Of a stretch of DNA of 64,000 nucleotides, positions 59,591 to 64,000 are shown one piece after another (positions within the stretch are counted from its first letter, which is position 1; each line of letters begins with the position of its first letter). Both the position numbers and the translations under genes were made by a program. The notes beneath the pieces are model-generated. The model ran no database searches and had not been told where the DNA came from. It saw only the letters and a list, made by a program, of their open reading frames with translations. Origin of the DNA: Choanephora cucurbitarum (Eukaryota; Mucoromycota; Mucoromycetes; Mucorales; Choanephoraceae). The stretch is from NCBI GenBank assembly GCA_025331435.1, contig JAIWNI010000117.1, positions 22,439 through 86,438 on the forward strand, read 5' to 3'.

Positions 59591-60975
59591 ATGCCAGATA
59601 CACAGAGCCTACCTCAACGAAGGTATTTGGCAGGTGTTTTAGCACTGTTGGCCGTTGTCTTTATCTGGGTTGCTTCTTCCTTTGTGATGAACGTAAGTAA
59701 ACAAATACAATCCATATCCCTTCTAATTCTCTATTTTAGAATATCTTTGCAGATTTAGAATACAATAAGCCATTTCTAATAACCTATCTGAATACAGCCA
59801 CATTCTCTTTATACCTTCTTCCCTTTCTCTTTTCTTCACCACAAAAGACATCAAAGGGATACTCCACAGAAAAGTAAGCGAGCCTATTGTTTTAACAGTG
59901 GAACTCATTTTGTTTATAAGTTCTGAATTAGAGACACAGGCAAGATTATTAGAAGATCATGTAAGTGATAGTTTTGAAATAGAACAATATGGGTTGATTG
60001 ATCATCTATTTCCTAAGTTATCTATAGAAGAAGAACCAGAAGAGAAGCTCAGTACAATTGAAACCATTCAGTTAAGTTTTGCCTTTTGTCTGTTATGGTT
60101 CTTGGCCAACTATACAACCAATGCCAGTCTGGCCTATACAAGTGTCGCCAGCAGTACCATCTTATCTTCCATGTCCGGTTTATTCACCTTGGGCATTGGT
60201 GCTTTATTTCGAGTCGAACAGCTGAATTGGATTAAAGTGGTGGCAGTGTGTTTAAGGTAATCGAAAATCAAACTGATTCTTATTATATATTTAATCCTTC
60301 AAGGTTAGTTTCTTGGGTGTCATTTTTGTATCTCATTCAGATCAACTGACAAATCAGGCAAGTGAGATGACCAAGCCATTGATAGGGGATTTATTGGCTT
60401 TGTGTGGTGCTTTCTTCTATGGCTGTTATACAACTTTGTTAAAGATGAAAATTGGAGATGAATCAAGGATCAATATGCCATTGTTCTTTGGCTTTGTCGG
60501 TGCCTTTAATGTGTTGTTGATGTGGCCTTTCTTTTTACCGTTGCATTTCTTTGGTATTGAATCCTTTGAACTGCCTTATTCGTCTTCACTTTGGTTTATG
60601 GTCATCTTGAATGCGTTTGTGGGTACCTTTTTATCAGATTATCTATGGTTATTGGCCATGTTGATGACCACACCATTAGCAGTCACATTAGGCATTTCAC
60701 TCACTGTAAGTGTTGAATTAGAAGACTAATGGGAAAATAGAGGATTGAACAGATTATGATAGATTCCATTGGCTTTGGTGGGTGATGTGGTCTTTAAACG
60801 ATTTGTGCCTGGTATTCAATATGCATTAGGTGCAGCCTTGGTGGTGGCTGGTTTCTTTATTGTGAATATGGCTACCTTATCTGAAATAGAAAAGAGAGAA
60901 TCAAGTCATGTGATTCATGAGGATGATGAACCGCATAGAGCAGCGCGTGCATTAAGTGTGTCTGAATCACGTTGA
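59591..60975 (+). CDS. drug/metabolite-transporter superfamily protein (SLC35F5/YML018C-like)
   Basis: An EamA/SLC35F-type carrier with about ten membrane helices, related to yeast vacuolar-membrane YML018C; the substrate is unknown. Exon 1 starts MPDTQSLPQRRYLAGVLALL and ends at 59692; several short introns follow. Helices include VLALLAVVFIWVASSFVM, FAFCLLWFLANYTTNASLAY, LIGDLLALCGAFFYGCYTTL and VGTFLSDYLWLLAMLMTTPL. The signature YTSVASSTILSSMSGLFTLG is typical of this branch. A polar acidic loop (LEDHVSDSFEIEQYGLIDHL) lies between helices 2 and 3. The C-terminal tail is hydrophilic. Confidence 0.87.
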
Positions 60976-61143
60976 TCTTCCTTTTTTTCTTTTATCTTGT
61001 AAATTTATGTATAGACTTTTTTTTTTTCTGAAAAATAACATTTTATTTTATTTTTATTTGGATCCAACTGGATGGGCGGTGTTTGAATCATGATCAAATG
61101 AGATACGAAAGGAAGAAATGATCCTTTATTATTATTATTTTTT

Positions 61144-62202
61144 ATGGACACCATTGGTTTTGATACAAATACACAGATATCCATCACAGGCTGTCAATGT
61201 GCAAGTACTCGAGATCACGCCTTAGGTCTCTCACCCTGTTCTTCAAGTGACCACTGGAGTTACGCTATCAAACAAGTGCGTCAATCAGTTCTTTGTACGA
61301 CCGCAGCCACCATTGCTTCACCGGCCACCTTCTTGGTCTTGTTTGAAAAGAAGCGACAACAAGAGATCAACCGTCAGGATCCCCACACTCTCAAACAACT
61401 CGAAACCAGTCTGTTGGTCGAGAACGATTACGCATTCAATGGCGATTTTCTAAATGCACGCGATATCTTTGCCTATCGTCGTTCTCGCTCTGAACACCTC
61501 TTGTTTCGACTGATGCATCACATGAAACGAAAAGACACCAACCGTACCTGCGTCCGTATCTCCAAGGGTGTGTTTTTAGTACAGCAATGGGATGTCTCAG
61601 AGACACTGCCGATGGATGTGGATTATGCAGACAGCAGCGATAGTTCGACCATCAACACCTTTAGTTTCAATGGACTCTATCAAGAGATGATCTATCAGAC
61701 ACAACACAATCAACAGACTACTGAAGATGATGACTTTGTGCCTTATACACATACACTGGGCATTCGATTCACCAACCCTTATCAAGAGATGCGTGATATT
61801 CTTGTGTTGGGCAATATACCCCTTTGGTGCCAGACACTGTTGGTGACAGAGTGTATGCGCCATTTGCCTATTCAGCATGGTCAGACAGTGTATGACCTGT
61901 TGCCGTTTGCTAAGGAGATGGGATTTCAGTTTCAAAAGTTGCCTCATATTGAACGACTGGTGCATCAGAAGATGCGACAAGAACCGTATCCTGAAATGAT
62001 TGTGATTTTTGAACGATTTGCGATGGAATTGGTGCATCCACGGATGATGTTGGAAGATACAGATGTGAATGGTGTGAGTTGGGAAGAGAAATACAAGAGT
62101 ATTTTGGATGCCCTTCTTTATTGTGAGATCCCAAGGGCTCAGGCAGCCATCATCACGAAATTAGCTAATGCATGGGCTGCTTCACAACAGATTGTAGTAT
62201 AA
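61144..62202 (+). CDS. unrecognised single-exon protein
   Basis: An intronless frame of 352 codons with an ATG in an A/T-rich context. It is cysteine-rich at the N-terminus (GCQCASTRDHALGLSPC) and acidic in the middle (DVDYADSSDSSTIN). Likely conserved blocks are PYTHTLGIRFTNPYQEMRDI, LGNIPLWCQTLLVTECMRHL and the C-terminal RAQAAIITKLANAWAAS. No signal peptide or membrane helix is seen. Codon use and the lack of stops support a real gene. The lack of introns is unlike its neighbours. Function unknown. Confidence 0.75.
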   Translation: MDTIGFDTNTQISITGCQCASTRDHALGLSPCSSSDHWSYAIKQVRQSVLCTTAATIASPATFLVLFEKKRQQEINRQDPHTLKQLETSLLVENDYAFNGDFLNARDIFAYRRSRSEHLLFRLMHHMKRKDTNRTCVRISKGVFLVQQWDVSETLPMDVDYADSSDSSTINTFSFNGLYQEMIYQTQHNQQTTEDDDFVPYTHTLGIRFTNPYQEMRDILVLGNIPLWCQTLLVTECMRHLPIQHGQTVYDLLPFAKEMGFQFQKLPHIERLVHQKMRQEPYPEMIVIFERFAMELVHPRMMLEDTDVNGVSWEEKYKSILDALLYCEIPRAQAAIITKLANAWAASQQIVV

Positions 62203-62222
62203 TGTTATTTATTAAAAACATT

Positions 62223-62810
62223 TTAAGGCTCATTTTCTATATTACGATCATAATGAGGGATATTCATGAATCGCATGAGACCATCTTGATCCATGCCTAC
62301 TAACTTCTTTTCAGAAATGCCTTCCGGAAAGACTTTGTCGACCTGTTCGGATAATTTATGGTCTACAGCAGACACGACCGATTTGTTATCGTATTCAGGC
62401 ACATCCATCGTCTGCCTCTCTCCCTTATCACTCAGGCCAATCAGATGTTTGTGTTTGCGTGTCTCGTTCAAGACTGGCTTGATTTCCGTCTCCTCTTGTG
62501 CCAAGAAGGAAGCAACCCATTGTTCACGTTGGAAGCCAAATTCCATTTGATCTTGAGGTAAGAGTGGAGCCACCTTGATGTAGCCGATGCCCATGCCCAT
62601 GTGCTTATAGGGTCTTTCGGTTCCATCGATCCTGTCTTGGTTGCGTTGATTGGGTCGGACTGTGCGAAGGGAAGGAGGTGGGAGATCGGCTTCGTTCAAG
62701 ACAACCATCGGTACCACATTCTCTTGTACATCCATCATGGATGGATTGAGGTCATAAGGAGCTGCCAGGACAGTAGACAACAGAAGGCTAGAAATCAATG
62801 AAAATCGCAT
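62223..62810 (-). CDS. small secreted protein, unrecognised
   Basis: An intronless frame of 195 codons on the minus strand. MRFSLISSLLLSTVLAAPYD is a clear signal peptide with an AxA-type cut. The mature part is Asp/Glu- and Lys-rich and has no cysteines. Two similar stretches (HLIGLSDKGERQTMDVPEYD and LVGMDQDGLMRFMNIPHYD) look like an internal duplication. It is convergent with the preceding gene, about 20 bp between stops. No family is recognised. It may be a wall or extracellular protein (inference). Confidence 0.7.
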   Translation of the reverse strand: MRFSLISSLLLSTVLAAPYDLNPSMMDVQENVVPMVVLNEADLPPPSLRTVRPNQRNQDRIDGTERPYKHMGMGIGYIKVAPLLPQDQMEFGFQREQWVASFLAQEETEIKPVLNETRKHKHLIGLSDKGERQTMDVPEYDNKSVVSAVDHKLSEQVDKVFPEGISEKKLVGMDQDGLMRFMNIPHYDRNIENEP

Positions 62811-63547
62811 GTTTTCTAATCTAAAGAAAATGAAAAAAATAAAAAAAAATGAGATGGGGAATTATTACTTTTGCCTATGTCAAAGGGAATTTTTTAAAGA
62901 ATGGTATCTTATTTGATCAGTCAAAATCAATATGGATTATCCATTCTATCTGTTTATATTTACACAGTTGTAGCCAAGTGTTTAAATTGATGACTCTCTC
63001 TTTAAGGATCTATCGAATGAACTATCAAAATAGCTCAATGAATTTCATTCAATTCAATAAAAAATCTAGGTTTTGTATTCTATATATGGATCCGTCTATC
63101 CAGATAGAGTCCAAATAACGCTTTTCTGAACTATGAATTAGGGTTCACAGTGAATAGAAATACATCATTCATGTAGTCAAGGTAGATTGCAGACGATCAA
63201 GGATGTTTTGATCAAAGTAAACTTTTAAAAAAGTTACCCTCAAATATTAATATACACTGTGAAAAGAAATTAGCTTAAAATGACATTAAAAATCTCAAAA
63301 TCGCCTTAAAATCAGCTTAAATCATTTTAAGACCAGCAGCGGTCTGAAAACTACCTTAATTTTAAGGCGAAAAATAAGACGGCTAGAGGTCTAATCCAAT
63401 GAGACAGATTCAAGGCGATTTTAAGAATTTTAAGATCATATACGTACCTATATTTTTCTACAAAAATCAGTGCTTCAAAAGAATAAAGACTACAAGAAAA
63501 CATGATTTATTAGAGATGCAAAGAAAAAGGTTAAAGTAAAAGTATAT
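62811..63547. other. intergenic with short palindromic repeats
   Basis: No gene is seen. Around 63217-63237 lies an imperfect palindrome. Over 63280-63435 the motif TTTTAAG and its complement recur, including an 11-bp inverted pair AAAATCGCCTT (63297-63307) / AAGGCGATTTT (63412-63422) and a small hairpin GACC-AGCAGC-GGTC (63331-63344). Confidence 0.55.
63297..63422. repeat. inverted-repeat element with TTTTAAG motifs
   Basis: Outer 11-bp perfect inverted repeats enclose several copies of TTTTAAG/CTTAAAA and the 15-mer CATTTTAAGACCAGC, which also occurs at 18193-18207. This could be a short non-autonomous element or a hairpin-forming regulatory region. Confidence 0.4.
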
Positions 63548-64000
63548 TTAGAAGTTGAAAATTGCATCTTCAAAGTTGAAAGCTGATATAGGTTGACCTA
63601 TTTGCATGTTTGCTCTCTGCATGTGAGGCCAAAAAAAGTAAATACGATTGTTGTATTCTTTTAGTGGGCAATTTGATTTCAGTGTTGCAACTGGTGATAT
63701 GAGAGCATCGACAGGGACCACTTTCAGTAATGTGTTGGCGTAGAGATTATTCATATTGACATGTTGATTGCCGTCACAGAAGGGTATGCCGGCTAGTGAA
63801 ACAGAGATTTGGCTATACAGCTGGATCAAGGCAAAGTATTTAGGCAAGTCGTGTGAGGACTGCTGGTGTTTGAATAGAAGCAATGTATTGGCAATGCAAG
63901 GATCATTACCCCTTTCTGACTTGACAAGAGCATTTGTACAAGTACGGGTTTTTCTGTTGCCAGGATGTAGTGAACTATGATAGAAAACTTTTTTTCTTTA
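63548..64000 (-). CDS. 3' part of an unrecognised gene (cut by window edge)
   Basis: The minus-strand frame is open from at least about 63985 to the stop at 63548, about 145 codons. It has no convincing ATG start, so the gene is likely to continue beyond the window or through an exon. The visible part reads HPGNRKTRTCTNALVKSERG, then KYFALIQLYSQISVSLAGIP and YFFWPHMQRANMQIGQPISA, ending FNFEDAIFNF. The composition is protein-like with scattered cysteines. Repeated multi-copy genes of fungi can look like this, but I cannot name it. Confidence 0.5.

Overview
The window is nuclear DNA of a filamentous fungus, most likely an early-diverging Mucoromycota species (Mucorales-like). The evidence is AT-rich intergenic DNA, many GT-AG introns of about 45-60 bp, typical fungal housekeeping proteins (Imp2, Prp3, Wbp1, Tao3/Furry, Arp6, Gpt2/Sct1) and a rhizopuspepsin-like secreted protein. 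The species assignment is inference. There are no bacterial operons, rRNA genes, confident tRNA genes or CRISPR arrays.

Left part (1-22.7 kb). This part is gene-poor and rearranged. Two near-identical arms of about 3.1 and 2.5 kb (about 2171-5243 and 19264-21731) lie in inverted orientation about 14 kb apart. Each arm carries one copy of a secreted Gly/Ala/Ser-rich, silk-like protein gene with three exons. The left copy codes for 395 residues and the right for 197, because the low-complexity part of exon 3 differs in length. Between the arms lie a broken F-box/LRR gene, a glycerol-3-phosphate acyltransferase, tRNA pseudouridine synthase Pus1, a short-chain dehydrogenase and a DUF676-type lipase. 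Coding-like relics flank the arms.

Middle part (22.7-49.1 kb). This is a dense housekeeping block. In order: Imp2, a 1293-residue acidic protein, a short hypothetical gene, bifunctional lysine-ketoglutarate reductase/saccharopine dehydrogenase, a FYR-domain protein, Prp3, Wbp1/OST48, a LisH-WD40 protein, a giant Furry/Tao3 scaffold (2155 residues), Emc5 and prefoldin subunit 3. Many neighbours are convergent with very short spacers.

Right part (49.1-64 kb). A 4.3-kb gene-free stretch holds a small TA-flanked element with terminal inverted repeats, a C-rich tandem array and degenerate coding relics. After it come a secreted pepsin-fold protein whose second catalytic Asp is replaced, a LYR-motif protein with a basic tail, Arp6, a SLC35F-like transporter, two unrecognised proteins (one secreted) and a partial gene at the right edge.

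There is no single pathway cluster. The items most worth a second look are the inverted duplication with its length-variable silk-like protein, the apparent pseudo-aspartic protease, the fused lysine catabolic enzyme, the over-represented poly-G/poly-C tracts and the short non-autonomous elements.
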